64,000 nt of DNA from Ponticaulis koreensis DSM 19734 (GCF_000420665.1 NZ_ATVJ01000001.1:124001-188000); one strand, 5' to 3'; numbered from the stretch's first letter, positions 55,624 through 63,294 are shown. Program-made: numbers and translations. Notes: generated from the letters alone by a model not told the origin.

Positions 55624-57240
55624 TTAAAATGGAAAACTTTCCAATCTTCGCACGCACCCGTGAGCGTATTGGGGGAACCCCGCATACTTATCTGGAACTG
55701 TGCCCTCAATGACACGCACTGATTTGGAACCAAAGCTTGTTGCGACTTTCACCTGATCGTTAGGTGGGTGGTTAGGGTTCGGAAGGAACCGCCCAGCCAT
55801 TTCCTTGCGCTCATAATAGGGGTGCTTATTTACCCGGAGTGGATGGAGATTTTTGCCCGATATGAAAAGAATTTGTTCATGCTCAGGCATGTTCAGAATC
55901 TCATCGGGCTCCATGAGAGGGCGTGCTTGTTTCGTCTTTCTTTGAGCTGACTTGCCGTAGTGCTGATATTCGAATGCCTTTTCGAACGGATCACCTCCTG
56001 AGAAAGCATGACGCATCGCATCCATCCGGTATCTACGCGCCTCCTGCTGATAGTTGAGATCGTCATATTCGAGTGTCTGATCGCCCAGCATTTTAGATAC
56101 GAGTTCTGCCGTTTCGAAATCACGTACGCCGAAAAACTGGCGAACTTGCGCTGAGCCGAGAAATGTCTGCACAGCTGAAGGCTCAAAGTTCTCGATAATC
56201 TGAGAGACTGCCTGAAACAGCGCCCAGGTGCGTACCCCCTTGCCGCGATCAAAGGTAAAAGAGCGCTTCAAAGCCTCGAAGCGACCGAGTTGCCCTGCCT
56301 CATCAATGATGAAGTTTACGCGCGGCGCTTCTAGCGCGCGGCCTTTGTAAAGCGAGGCAACAGTGAAAAAGATCCGGATGACAGGCGACCAGATACCAAG
56401 ATATTCGGCAGGGACATTAAGATGAATGCGCGTGATCGGATTATGCCGCGTCAGGTCTTTCAATGAAAAGTCGCCGCCTTCGAGTGCCGCGCTCAAAGCA
56501 GGGTCGGCAAGGAATGAGGTGTAGGCGTAGATTTCACCCATGACCGAGCCAAACTCCCGCTGGGAGTCTTGTTGCTTGGTGAGCATTTCAGAGGCTGTTC
56601 GGCGCGCTTCTGCAAAGCGCGAGCGAAGCATCACTTCAAGAAAGTCTGCCCATTTAAGGCCATCGCCTTCGATCCAATTGATGACCTGATAGAGCATGGG
56701 CAGTGAAACATAGCCCCAATGCTCGACACAGACTTTGGCGATGCTTTCAACCCATTCACGGGCACGAAGTATAAAGTAAGGTTGGCTCACCCCCGGCGGC
56801 ATGGGGATCAACCCTTCGAAGATGAATTTGCAGTCCGCATGAAAATTCGGGCTATCGAGTTTCAGAATGTCGAGCGGATTGCAGCTATGTTGCGGCGCGC
56901 CTGTCAGGTGCAAAGGGTCCCAAGCAAAGCAATACGTACCTGCTGCAGCGAGACCAAGTATCGACACAGCATAAAGCTCGCCGCGCGGATCAAGGATGAG
57001 CATCGGCTCTGCAGGACACAGACACAGAACGTAGGCAAGGATGTCTCCCAATTTGCCTGAACCCGCACCGCCGAAAGTAATAAGTGGGGCATCGCTGTGC
57101 AGACGAAGCAAACTGTTTCGGCAAAAGCCCAGCGGCAGACCTTTTTCGCCCAGCAATCCAGCGCGACGGATTTCAGATTCGTCCGCCCAACGCGCTGAAC
57201 CAAAGCGGTGCTCCGAGTTAAAATTGTCGTTTTGCCCCAT
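55624..57240 (-). CDS. VirD4/TraG-family type IV coupling ATPase, without an N-terminal membrane anchor
   Basis: 538 residues. Walker A is TFGGAGSGKLGDILAYVLCL (residues 57-64 GGAGSGKL), with Leu in place of the usual Thr/Ser after Lys. LILDPRGELY is the second strand, and Walker B is VNFIIDEAGQLGRFEALKRS. The C-terminal part has MEPDEILNMPEHEQILFISG, typical of TraG/VirD4. It should bring DNA or protein to a type IV secretion channel. Coupling proteins normally begin with two membrane helices; here none is predicted. The start at 57240 has GGAGG; longer forms run into the upstream terminator. Two small membrane-protein genes lie upstream. Confidence 0.88.
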   Translation of the reverse strand: MGQNDNFNSEHRFGSARWADESEIRRAGLLGEKGLPLGFCRNSLLRLHSDAPLITFGGAGSGKLGDILAYVLCLCPAEPMLILDPRGELYAVSILGLAAAGTYCFAWDPLHLTGAPQHSCNPLDILKLDSPNFHADCKFIFEGLIPMPPGVSQPYFILRAREWVESIAKVCVEHWGYVSLPMLYQVINWIEGDGLKWADFLEVMLRSRFAEARRTASEMLTKQQDSQREFGSVMGEIYAYTSFLADPALSAALEGGDFSLKDLTRHNPITRIHLNVPAEYLGIWSPVIRIFFTVASLYKGRALEAPRVNFIIDEAGQLGRFEALKRSFTFDRGKGVRTWALFQAVSQIIENFEPSAVQTFLGSAQVRQFFGVRDFETAELVSKMLGDQTLEYDDLNYQQEARRYRMDAMRHAFSGGDPFEKAFEYQHYGKSAQRKTKQARPLMEPDEILNMPEHEQILFISGKNLHPLRVNKHPYYERKEMAGRFLPNPNHPPNDQVKVATSFGSKSVRVIEGTVPDKYAGFPQYAHGCVRRLESFPF

Positions 57241-57264
57241 TGATTCTGTCCTCCGGTTTGAACA

Positions 57265-57291
57265 AAAAAGGGGCCGCTTGAAGCGACCCCT
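57265..57291 (-). terminator. Intrinsic terminator downstream of the two small membrane-protein genes
   Basis: On the minus strand a GC stem with one mismatch (GGGGTCGCTT / AAGCGGCCCC) is followed by TTTTTTG. It stands between the 48-residue gene and the coupling-ATPase gene, so the latter needs its own promoter or partial read-through. Confidence 0.7.
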
Positions 57292-57311
57292 GAAGTAAGT
57301 GTTGTGTTTGG

Positions 57312-57458
57312 TTATCCTGCGCACGCGCCCATGATCAGGAGAACCACAAAGCCGACACCAAAAATGGCAGGCCAAGGGTTTTCCTTTTTTGGAGGGATGG
57401 GCGTGTAAAAGTCTGTTCTACGCGAACCGACATATTTGTAGTCCTGTCTCTTACTCAT
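57312..57458 (-). CDS. 48-residue single-helix membrane protein
   Basis: The frame runs from ATG (57456-57458) to TAA (57312-57314) and has the strong ribosome site AAGGAGG 6 bp upstream. The product has a basic, Tyr-rich N-terminus (MSKRQDYKYVGSRRTDF), PPKKENPW, and one hydrophobic helix (PAIFGVGFVVLLIMGACAG) at the end. It lies 18 bp downstream of the membrane protein at 57477 and upstream of the terminator. Topology and position suggest a role in the transfer apparatus; the family is not recognised. Confidence 0.75.
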   Translation of the reverse strand: MSKRQDYKYVGSRRTDFYTPIPPKKENPWPAIFGVGFVVLLIMGACAG

Positions 57459-57476
57459 ATGTGCCTCCTTTCAGGC

Positions 57477-57770
57477 TCAAACCATGCGAGCTGCGATTGC
57501 CAGGCCGCCCATGGTGATGGCGGTGGCGAGCGTGGCTCGGCTCATGAAGAAAATCGCGGCAGCGAGCAAAATACCCCAGAAGAGCGTTGCGATGTCGGCA
57601 AACTCATATCCGTAATGGTTTCCGGTATAGGCTTTGACCCAACCGGCCGTGCTCCCGTAAGCCAGTGGGGTCAGCAAGTACGTAACCGCAACGGCAGAAA
57701 CGTTTGCGAGCCCCTTGACCGAACCAGAAAAGACATTAGCCGCAGCCTGCTTCTGATCCTGTTTACCCAT
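57477..57770 (-). CDS. Small polytopic membrane protein
   Basis: 97 residues. After a polar N-terminus (MGKQDQKQAAANVFSGSVKG) come about three hydrophobic segments (VSAVAVTYLLTPLAYGSTAG, IATLFWGILLAAAIFF, ATLATAITMGGLAIAARM). The start at 57770 is chosen because upstream codons are AT-rich and unlike protein. It is the first of a pair with the 48-residue protein. Together they could provide the membrane part that the neighbouring coupling ATPase lacks; this is inference. Confidence 0.7.
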   Translation of the reverse strand: MGKQDQKQAAANVFSGSVKGLANVSAVAVTYLLTPLAYGSTAGWVKAYTGNHYGYEFADIATLFWGILLAAAIFFMSRATLATAITMGGLAIAARMV

Positions 57771-58115
57771 CAATATGGACCTCACTCCCAAGCCGTTGGC
57801 GCGGTAATGCGCTGGCTTGTGGAAGTAAGGTCTCACGTCCCAATCATGGTTTCGGGGGAAATAGGAATATAGTGTGAGAAAAGCATCAGAAAAGTGAATA
57901 TTACTGATATAAAACAACACACTTGGTATCACTCTTAACCAAATGTTAAATTACTTCGACTTATAATTGCAGTATTGTGGAATACCGTACTTATTTGAGA
58001 AATTGTGATTTTGGGAAAGGTGGGACACCGGGGCAGACGGTTATGTCTGATGTTCTCCTTCTGAATATCAGATATTGCGGAGGTATAGCTCCGCGCAGAA
58101 ATCAGCGAGGCCGAC

Positions 58116-58808
58116 ATGGATATCTTCGCTGATGATCAGACAAACACTAATCAGAAAGAGCTGACGCGTCGCGCCATTGCAGAAGCAGGCGGCGCAATCA
58201 TTGGCAGCGCTGCTGCGACCGAGAAGGATAAACGCGAGCGCCTGGAACGAGCAGAGTCCAGAAGCGCTCTTCAGGCGCAGCTCACAGCGCTTCAGCAATG
58301 TCTGCAAGACCCCGAATATCTTGCGCTTTATTCGAGAGTGTCTGACAAACTCGAAAACACCCAGTCTGAGCTCGATCAGGCAATTCTGGAGAATGCTGAA
58401 GAGATTGAGCGATTGGAGGCGAACGCCGCCAGAACCGATCAGGGGCAATTCATCTTCAGAAAGGACGATGGAAGCTTCGTCTACGCAGATGGGACTATAG
58501 TTCCCGGAAGTGCGCTGCCAAACCCATCGAGCCTTCCGGACAATCCAACCTCCTGGTCAGCGTTCAGAAACGCGAAAGAACGTGAAGCTGAGCTTGCGCG
58601 CATTCAAACGCAAGTGCTCGATCCTATTCGCGGCAGACTGCAAGATCACGATGATCCGCCTAGCGCTGACAAGCTGAGAGAATTCGACGGTCAGCTTGAT
58701 AGAGCTGACTTGGAAATGAACTCTATAGTCGAGTTGATCCCTCAGGCTGAAGAACCTGTTCAAGCAATTGCTGCTCTAAGCCTGAGTATTCCAGAACCAG
58801 TAGCCTAG
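58116..58808 (+). CDS. Coiled-coil protein of unknown function
   Basis: 230 residues, no signal or membrane segment. Two helical coiled-coil regions (about 45-105, RAESRSALQAQLTALQQCLQ onwards, and about 150-215) flank a central beta-like motif DQGQFIFRKDDGSFVYADGT. GAGG precedes the ATG at 6 bp. The last 4 bp overlap the convergent gene. Family not recognised; its placement suggests a mobile-element accessory role. Confidence 0.7.
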   Translation: MDIFADDQTNTNQKELTRRAIAEAGGAIIGSAAATEKDKRERLERAESRSALQAQLTALQQCLQDPEYLALYSRVSDKLENTQSELDQAILENAEEIERLEANAARTDQGQFIFRKDDGSFVYADGTIVPGSALPNPSSLPDNPTSWSAFRNAKEREAELARIQTQVLDPIRGRLQDHDDPPSADKLREFDGQLDRADLEMNSIVELIPQAEEPVQAIAALSLSIPEPVA

Positions 58809-59167
58809 TTGGGGGCGCAGGCTGAAGACGCAGCGGCTACAATCAAGGATGTTGCGTGGCGGTCTCGATAGCTTTCTAACGCGAGTTCAATAATCTGGCT
58901 TCCGTTGCTCTCGAAGTACCATCCAAGAATGCATCCGGAAAAATCTTGGTCGTACCGTGCTGCGGTCTGAGCCATAAGTGACACAGCCCCATGAATCCAC
59001 GCTTCTCGCTCTCTTTCAGGCAGAGCCAGAATATCCGAAGCCTTCAAATCTCTTGGTTTTAGGGTACCAATTTGCGGGTGAGCATCACTTTGTGCTGCAG
59101 CTGACGACAGAACCGTCAGTCCGGATAGTGCCACAGCGCATACGAGCGTATGCAAATGTCTCTTCAA
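58805..59167 (-). CDS. Small exported protein of unknown function
   Basis: 120 residues starting with a TTG codon at 59165-59167; an in-frame stop lies three codons upstream, so no longer form exists. A Sec signal peptide is evident (HTLVCAVALSGLTVLSSAAA, cleavage after AQ or near). The mature part contains two Cys (SGCILGWY and SACAPN) that could pair. One GGTACC site overlaps its start and another lies in its coding part. Family not recognised. Confidence 0.6.
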   Translation of the reverse strand: MKRHLHTLVCAVALSGLTVLSSAAAQSDAHPQIGTLKPRDLKASDILALPEREREAWIHGAVSLMAQTAARYDQDFSGCILGWYFESNGSQIIELALESYRDRHATSLIVAAASSACAPN

Positions 59168-59280
59168 GGTACCCTAAAAGGACGTCATGAAGTAACCTCT
59201 AATCTACTGCAATGAATTGCCGATATCCGTGCATCATGCGGCATAATTATTAGGAGAAAACAGTGTCCCGAAAAGGTACC
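59063..59280. repeat. Three phased GGTACC sites upstream of the resolvase
   Basis: GGTACC occurs at 59063-59068, 59168-59173 and 59275-59280, that is 105 and 107 bp apart, close to ten helical turns each. The second and third sites share 18 of 26 positions. They lie just upstream of, or overlap, the region before the resolvase start at 59342. They could be recombination or operator subsites. Confidence 0.5.
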
Positions 59281-59290
59281 CTTTTGGGAC
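59265..59290. promoter_or_regulatory. 26-bp near-palindrome upstream of the resolvase
   Basis: GTCCC-gaaaaGGTACCctttt-GGGAC reads nearly the same on both strands, with arms GTCCC/GGGAC and a central GGTACC. It ends 51 bp before the resolvase start, where small resolvases often bind to control their own gene and to recombine. Function inferred from position. Confidence 0.5.
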
Positions 59291-59341
59291 AACAAATAGC
59301 AGTACACACGCCATTTGGCGCGTCGCTGGAAAGCAGTATTA

Positions 59342-59893
59342 ATGCGCGTTGGATACACTCGCGTCAGCACAGACAAACAAACGGTGTTTCAATCCGAGCA
59401 AGCATTGAAACATTCAGGTTGCGACCAGATTTATTCCGATATCGCCACGTCAGCGCTCGCAAAGAATCGCCCCGGATTGGGAGCAGCACGCTCTAGCTTG
59501 AAGCGCGGGGATACTTTCGTTGTATTGTCCATTGATCGGGCATTTAGAAGCACAATTGAAGGCCTCGTCTTCTTAGATGAGTTGCACAAACGCGGCATCG
59601 AATTTCAAAGCATTTGGCAGAACATAGACACAGCGACCCCTGAAGGTAGAAAGTGGTTCACTTACGCGGTAGCGGATGCTGAGTACGAACGGGCCGTGAT
59701 TGCGCGTCGAACGAAACTCGCGATGCAGGCAGCTAAGTCCAGGGGAATCAAGTTTGGGCGCAAGCCCGTTATCAATGCTGAAAGTCTGGAGCGTATTTCT
59801 TTCCATCTGACGCAAAACAAAAGCGTGGCTGAAATAGCCACGCTTCTTGGGATAGGGCGCTCAACCTTGTATCGACACCTTAAAAACTGTTAG
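59342..59893 (+). CDS. Small serine resolvase/invertase
   Basis: 183 residues, the usual length of Tn3-type resolvases and DNA invertases. The N-terminal catalytic domain starts MRVGYTRVSTDKQTVFQSEQ with catalytic Ser9, followed by SIDRAFRSTIEGLVFLDEL. The C-terminal helix-turn-helix (NKSVAEIATLLGIGRSTLYR) is complete. The start at 59342 is set by the family N-terminus. It may resolve dimers of the element or act on the GGTACC sites upstream. Confidence 0.92.
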   Translation: MRVGYTRVSTDKQTVFQSEQALKHSGCDQIYSDIATSALAKNRPGLGAARSSLKRGDTFVVLSIDRAFRSTIEGLVFLDELHKRGIEFQSIWQNIDTATPEGRKWFTYAVADAEYERAVIARRTKLAMQAAKSRGIKFGRKPVINAESLERISFHLTQNKSVAEIATLLGIGRSTLYRHLKNC

Positions 59894-59902
59894 CCGGAGC
59901 GC

Positions 59903-60487
59903 CTATTGCGGCTTAACCTTAAGCAGTTCGCGTTGGGCAATTTGAGCTTGAGGCCTCTTAGAACGAACTCGTTTGTTTCTTTGAAAGCTGACCGAGCGTC
60001 CGTGAGCCCTTAAATAGCGGTTGGTGTTCCACCTTTCCCAAGACCGTTGACGCTCCAATTCCCTTTCAGAAGTGTGCTTCGTCCACAGGAGCGCCTTTTC
60101 AGGAAAGGCTAAGGCAAAGATGCCCGCCAAAAGCCAGAACATGTCTTTGACCTCGCTTCTCACAAAGACACGCTCGCCTTGTTCAATGAAGCGACCGAAG
60201 CGCGCACCGTACCAATTTTCCCATTGCTCCCAGTAGCGCATTTCGATTTCTGCGCACTGATCTTCGCCGAGTGCGTCAATGTTTTGATTGTGGGTTGGCA
60301 GCGGATCGCATGTCAGAAGCGCCAGATTGAGCTTATCCGTCGCGTCTCGTATTTCAGCGGTATCCGGCAATCGAGCCACAAGCTCCAAGAAGCGGTCGGC
60401 AAACTCGCTCGGAGCGAACTGGAGCGAATGGATGTCGTTGATAGCTCGCCGAGCATCAGTGTTTGACGAATTGTTCAGATTGATCAT
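59903..60487 (-). CDS. Protein of unknown function with one membrane helix
   Basis: 194 residues. The first 125 residues are helical and acidic-neutral (QFAPSEFADRFLELVARLPD, WEQWENWYGARFGRFIEQGE). One hydrophobic segment follows (DMFWLLAGIFALAFPEKALL), and the C-terminus is strongly basic (RNKRVRSKRPQAQIAQ). The layout suggests a membrane-anchored protein with a basic tail that may touch nucleic acid or lipids. Convergent with the resolvase gene, 9 bp apart. Family not recognised. Confidence 0.65.
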   Translation of the reverse strand: MINLNNSSNTDARRAINDIHSLQFAPSEFADRFLELVARLPDTAEIRDATDKLNLALLTCDPLPTHNQNIDALGEDQCAEIEMRYWEQWENWYGARFGRFIEQGERVFVRSEVKDMFWLLAGIFALAFPEKALLWTKHTSERELERQRSWERWNTNRYLRAHGRSVSFQRNKRVRSKRPQAQIAQRELLKVKPQ

Positions 60488-60635
60488 CGAGCACCGCCTC
60501 CCGGAGAAAGAATACTCGAACTTACGAACGTCCGAGCGAGTGTCGGCTGCTTAATATGTTTAGAGTTTTGGAGATGTTTCATTGCCTTTCCCTCACGATT
60601 GCTTGCCCGTTATCTGGCGCAGATACGCACATTAA

Positions 60636-61184
60636 ATGGATGTGGAGAGACAGTCGCTCACTCGCTTCTCACAGAGGTCACAGCAAAATCACATCAAATT
60701 TCTTGTATCGAATTTCAATAATCCGTATACTGATCATGTGAATTTTAATGGAAGCCAACGCAAGCAGATATTTACTGAAAGACTAGTCGTCGAAAGATGC
60801 TTTGACACAGCATCGCGCGCCTTGCTTCACGAAAGCTGGATAGACCCGAGCTTACCCGATCCCGACAACAACTGCCATCGAACTGACGGGCCTGCATACA
60901 CAATGTATGATCCAGAAACAGGCAAGCCAATAGTAGAAGAATGGATGATACACGGACGTCTTTCTCGCCCAGACGGACCAGCACGCGTGTACTATGACGA
61001 AGAGGGAACGGGAGCGCTTTCTTGTGAAATGTTCTATCACTGCGGCGAGTTACATAGAGCAGATGGTCCCGCCGTGGTTCATTACGATTTGAGCACAGGC
61101 GATACAATTTCGTCCGAATGGTATGCAATGGGCAAAAAAATATCGCCTCAACCAGCTTTGCCACCCGACACAGAGCCAAGATAA
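60636..61184 (+). CDS. DGPA-repeat (MORN-like) protein
   Basis: Up to 182 residues; the start is uncertain because neither the ATG at 60636 nor the GTG at 60738 has a clear ribosome site. The C-terminal half has three copies of a unit with the core H-R-x-D-G-P-A: CHRTDGPAYTMYDPETGKP, LSRPDGPARVYYDEEGTGA and LHRADGPAVVHYDLSTGDT, each followed by a W/F-Y strand (EEWMIHG, CEMFYHCGE, SEWYAMGKK). Such repeats occur in phages, giant viruses and YwqK-like antitoxin proteins, mostly without known function. Confidence 0.65.
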   Translation: MDVERQSLTRFSQRSQQNHIKFLVSNFNNPYTDHVNFNGSQRKQIFTERLVVERCFDTASRALLHESWIDPSLPDPDNNCHRTDGPAYTMYDPETGKPIVEEWMIHGRLSRPDGPARVYYDEEGTGALSCEMFYHCGELHRADGPAVVHYDLSTGDTISSEWYAMGKKISPQPALPPDTEPR

Positions 61185-61221
61185 TGCAACTGTAAGGCAA
61201 CATTTTCGATGAGAAGCATGC

Positions 61222-62289
61222 ATGCCCAGTTCTTTCAATCGCGGTTCAATTCGCCGCCACTACTCCAGCGAAGCGCAGAGTAGAATAGCAGAAGATTTCA
61301 GAGAGCTTGCCGGGCGCGGACGACGTTTCGTAATGAAACAAGCGTTCTATCAAATGGAAGAAATAAAAACTGGGTTAAACAATCAATATCTTGCTCGGCT
61401 GTCCCTTGGAAAACTAACTGACACTCTCGCAATTTCGGCGTTTGTTCATTGGGTCGATATTCAACGTCCAGGGTATCGGGATAGAATAGATCGTGAGTTT
61501 TCAACTCTTCCTGAAAAATTTTCAGAATCAGCCCATCATTCATCAGAATTCAGTTCTTTCGATTCAGTTTTCTCGGCACAGAACTGTGAATATCTAGATA
61601 GACTTAAGTTGATACGCCGCAGGGCTGACAAGGATCTGGTTCAAATTCCAATTTCGGACTACGCACATGCTTCTCTGGACCATGCTATCAAAACAACAGA
61701 ATTCATAGATCTGCTGTTTCATCAAAAAATTGCACATGAATTGGAAGTCGAAGAAAAGTTTATTCTCGGAGTATTTGCATACATTCATGATATCGGCATG
61801 AAGCCGATGTCTGATGAAGCGACTCCCAAGCACATGTATGCGATACATGCCCGTCAGTCCCAACTTTTTGTCCAACGGCTAAATGACGAGGGCCTGCTGA
61901 ATTCAAAAGAATCTGACGAGATCGGCGTATTGTGCAAATATCACAACCGTCCGATTGAGGAAGCGATGAAAAGTTTTGAAGTCGCTCCTGAAGGTTCGAG
62001 ATTGCATTTAATTTTCAGCATGTTTCGAATAGCCGACATGCTAGACGTTGAGCTGCAACCTGGAGAGATGTTGCGAATTCACCCCGACATCATTCGACAA
62101 ACCATAGCAGAAGTTATCCCGATGCCGGATGAAAACAAAGTCGTGATCATTAAAGCCCCAGATACTCCCTCTGGTCGATTTGATATCTGGAAACGTTATT
62201 TCTCAAACAGGCTAGATGGCTTCAACGCACAACTTTCAGAAATCAGTGCCGAGTACACGGTTGAGTATCAGGAGTTTGATTGTGACTGA
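61222..62289 (+). CDS. HD-domain protein (predicted metal-dependent phosphohydrolase)
   Basis: 355 residues. The HD residues appear in order: His154 (SLDHAIKTTEF), His189-Asp190 (FAYIHDIGMKPM), His209 (AIHARQSQ), His241 (CKYHNRPIE) and Asp272 (FRIADMLDVE), a full H-HD-H-H-D set like that of HD/HD-GYP phosphohydrolases. The first 130 residues are helical and unassigned. It may hydrolyse a nucleotide or signalling molecule; substrate unknown. Its stop overlaps the next start by 8 bp (GTGACTGA), so it is first in a three-gene operon. Confidence 0.8.
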   Translation: MPSSFNRGSIRRHYSSEAQSRIAEDFRELAGRGRRFVMKQAFYQMEEIKTGLNNQYLARLSLGKLTDTLAISAFVHWVDIQRPGYRDRIDREFSTLPEKFSESAHHSSEFSSFDSVFSAQNCEYLDRLKLIRRRADKDLVQIPISDYAHASLDHAIKTTEFIDLLFHQKIAHELEVEEKFILGVFAYIHDIGMKPMSDEATPKHMYAIHARQSQLFVQRLNDEGLLNSKESDEIGVLCKYHNRPIEEAMKSFEVAPEGSRLHLIFSMFRIADMLDVELQPGEMLRIHPDIIRQTIAEVIPMPDENKVVIIKAPDTPSGRFDIWKRYFSNRLDGFNAQLSEISAEYTVEYQEFDCD

Positions 62290-62440
62290 ATCTCTCGATG
62301 AATTTTGCAAGAGGTACGACGCTACATCGCATATGAAAAACAAGTTGTTTCACAGGCGTGCCGCTTTGAGCGAGACTCAGTCTAATCTGGCCCTAAAGGC
62401 AGCGGAAAGCAGCACAACAATGATCAAAAGCAGTGTTTAA
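62282..62440 (+). CDS. 52-residue protein coupled to the HD-domain gene
   Basis: Begins with GTG inside the end of the HD gene and has AGGAG 7 bp upstream. The product is polar and helical (ESLDEFCKRYDATSHMKNKL, HRRAALSETQSNLALKAAES) without membrane segments. It ends 1 base before the YciI-like ATG. It is too short to assign, but the good ribosome site and coupling on both sides support a real gene. Confidence 0.6.
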   Translation: MTESLDEFCKRYDATSHMKNKLFHRRAALSETQSNLALKAAESSTTMIKSSV

Positions 62441-62734
62441 ATGCCCCACTTTTTAATTGTCGCACGGGATTTTCCAGGACAGCTCACACGCCGACTGAGC
62501 GTTCGAGCAGAGCACTTGGCGTTGGCAGACAAACTGACCGCCGAAGGAAAATTGTTGATCGCAGGCGCCACGGTCGGAGACGATGGCGCAATGACGGGTT
62601 CGATGATGATTTGCGAGTTCGAAAATCGAGACGAACTTGATAGGTGGCTCGAAATTGAGCCTTACAACGTTCACAAAGTCTGGGAACACATCGAAGTAAG
62701 CAATTTTAACATTGGGCCTGCATTTCTTAAATAA
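62441..62734 (+). CDS. YciI-family protein
   Basis: 97 residues, the usual size. The fold is seen in MPHFLIVARDFPGQLTRRLS, then SVRAEHLALADKLTAEGKLL with the family His, and MICEFENRDELDRWLEIEPY with the acidic residues and the EPY turn. YciI proteins are dimeric and ferredoxin-like; some are dehydrochlorinases or other small-molecule hydrolases. It follows the 52-residue gene directly. A hairpin lies 18 bp past the stop. Confidence 0.88.
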   Translation: MPHFLIVARDFPGQLTRRLSVRAEHLALADKLTAEGKLLIAGATVGDDGAMTGSMMICEFENRDELDRWLEIEPYNVHKVWEHIEVSNFNIGPAFLK

Positions 62735-62751
62735 TTACGTTCCGCAAGATG

Positions 62752-62770
62752 GAGGCTGTCTTACAGCCTC
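62752..62770 (+). terminator. Hairpin after the YciI-like gene
   Basis: GAGGCTGT (62752-62759) and ACAGCCTC (62763-62770) form a perfect 8-bp stem with a 3-base loop. No T-run follows, so it may be a Rho-dependent or stabilising structure rather than an intrinsic terminator. Confidence 0.5.
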
Positions 62771-62936
62771 AAGTGCTCACCGCGCTGCGCTTGCTCGGCA
62801 AAGGGCGGTGGCTGCGCCCGCCCCGTTGCATCCCCACCTGCGTTCGCTTTTCACTTTTTTCAGTTAAGTAGAACTGCTGGCATCAATCCAGTCCAGCACT
62901 CGTTTTTTCTGAAATCGGTTCTCTCAGAACTGCTCC

Positions 62937-62975
62937 TTGACAACTTACTAGGTAAGATTATATTACCACTTGTAA
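62937..62975 (+). promoter_or_regulatory. Promoter with two overlapping inverted repeats (likely XRE operator)
   Basis: TTGACA (62937-62942) and TATATT (62959-62964), with a 16-bp spacer, look like a good sigma-70 promoter. Two inverted repeats with arms TTAC and GTAA overlap it: TTAC-TAG-GTAA (62945-62955) in the spacer and TTAC-CACTT-GTAA (62963-62975) across the -10 and start. The arrangement fits autoregulation by the XRE protein encoded at 63291. The 257-bp gap before 62992 holds no gene. Confidence 0.6.
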
Positions 62976-62991
62976 GAACGGAGCATACGTC

Positions 62992-63294
62992 ATGGACGCC
63001 ACTAAGGTTGAAACCGCACTCAAAAACATCATTGCTGAAATTCAGAATAACAGCGGGCTCGAGTGCCCACCGCTGACAGGCACACTTGTCCCAGCAGAAG
63101 AGGTTCCTCAATTTGACAGTAAAGTTTGGATAGCAGCCACAACCATGCTAGCGGCAAAGATCGGGGCCGAAATCCCAAACGACGAAAATATTTTCATGGA
63201 TAAGGAAAGCAAGAAAGCGCTGTCTTTGTCAGAAATCGCTGCGACGGTTTGCAAGATCGCCTCCTCGAATGACGCCGAGGAAGCCGCTGCATGA
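62992..63294 (+). CDS. Acyl-carrier-protein-like protein, first gene of the XRE/ImmA operon
   Basis: 100 residues, acidic. The pattern fits an acyl carrier protein: helix I (VETALKNIIAEI), a loop, then FDS with Ser43 at the phosphopantetheine position, helix II (KVWIAATTMLAAKIG), and EIPNDE. The distance from the Ser to EIP (17-19 residues) is the same as in E. coli AcpP. A last helix (SLSEIAATVCKIASS) corresponds to ACP helix IV after a slightly longer loop. The usual Leu after the Ser is Lys here, so modification is uncertain. GGAG precedes the ATG. The stop overlaps the XRE start by 4 bp. Assignment by pattern only. Confidence 0.6.
   Translation: MDATKVETALKNIIAEIQNNSGLECPPLTGTLVPAEEVPQFDSKVWIAATTMLAAKIGAEIPNDENIFMDKESKKALSLSEIAATVCKIASSNDAEEAAA

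Noticed and set aside
62804-62822. GC-rich inverted repeat (GGGCG...CGCCC) as a terminator for the YciI operon
   Set aside because: The loop is long, no T-run follows and the stem is short; it could be chance in GC-rich DNA.
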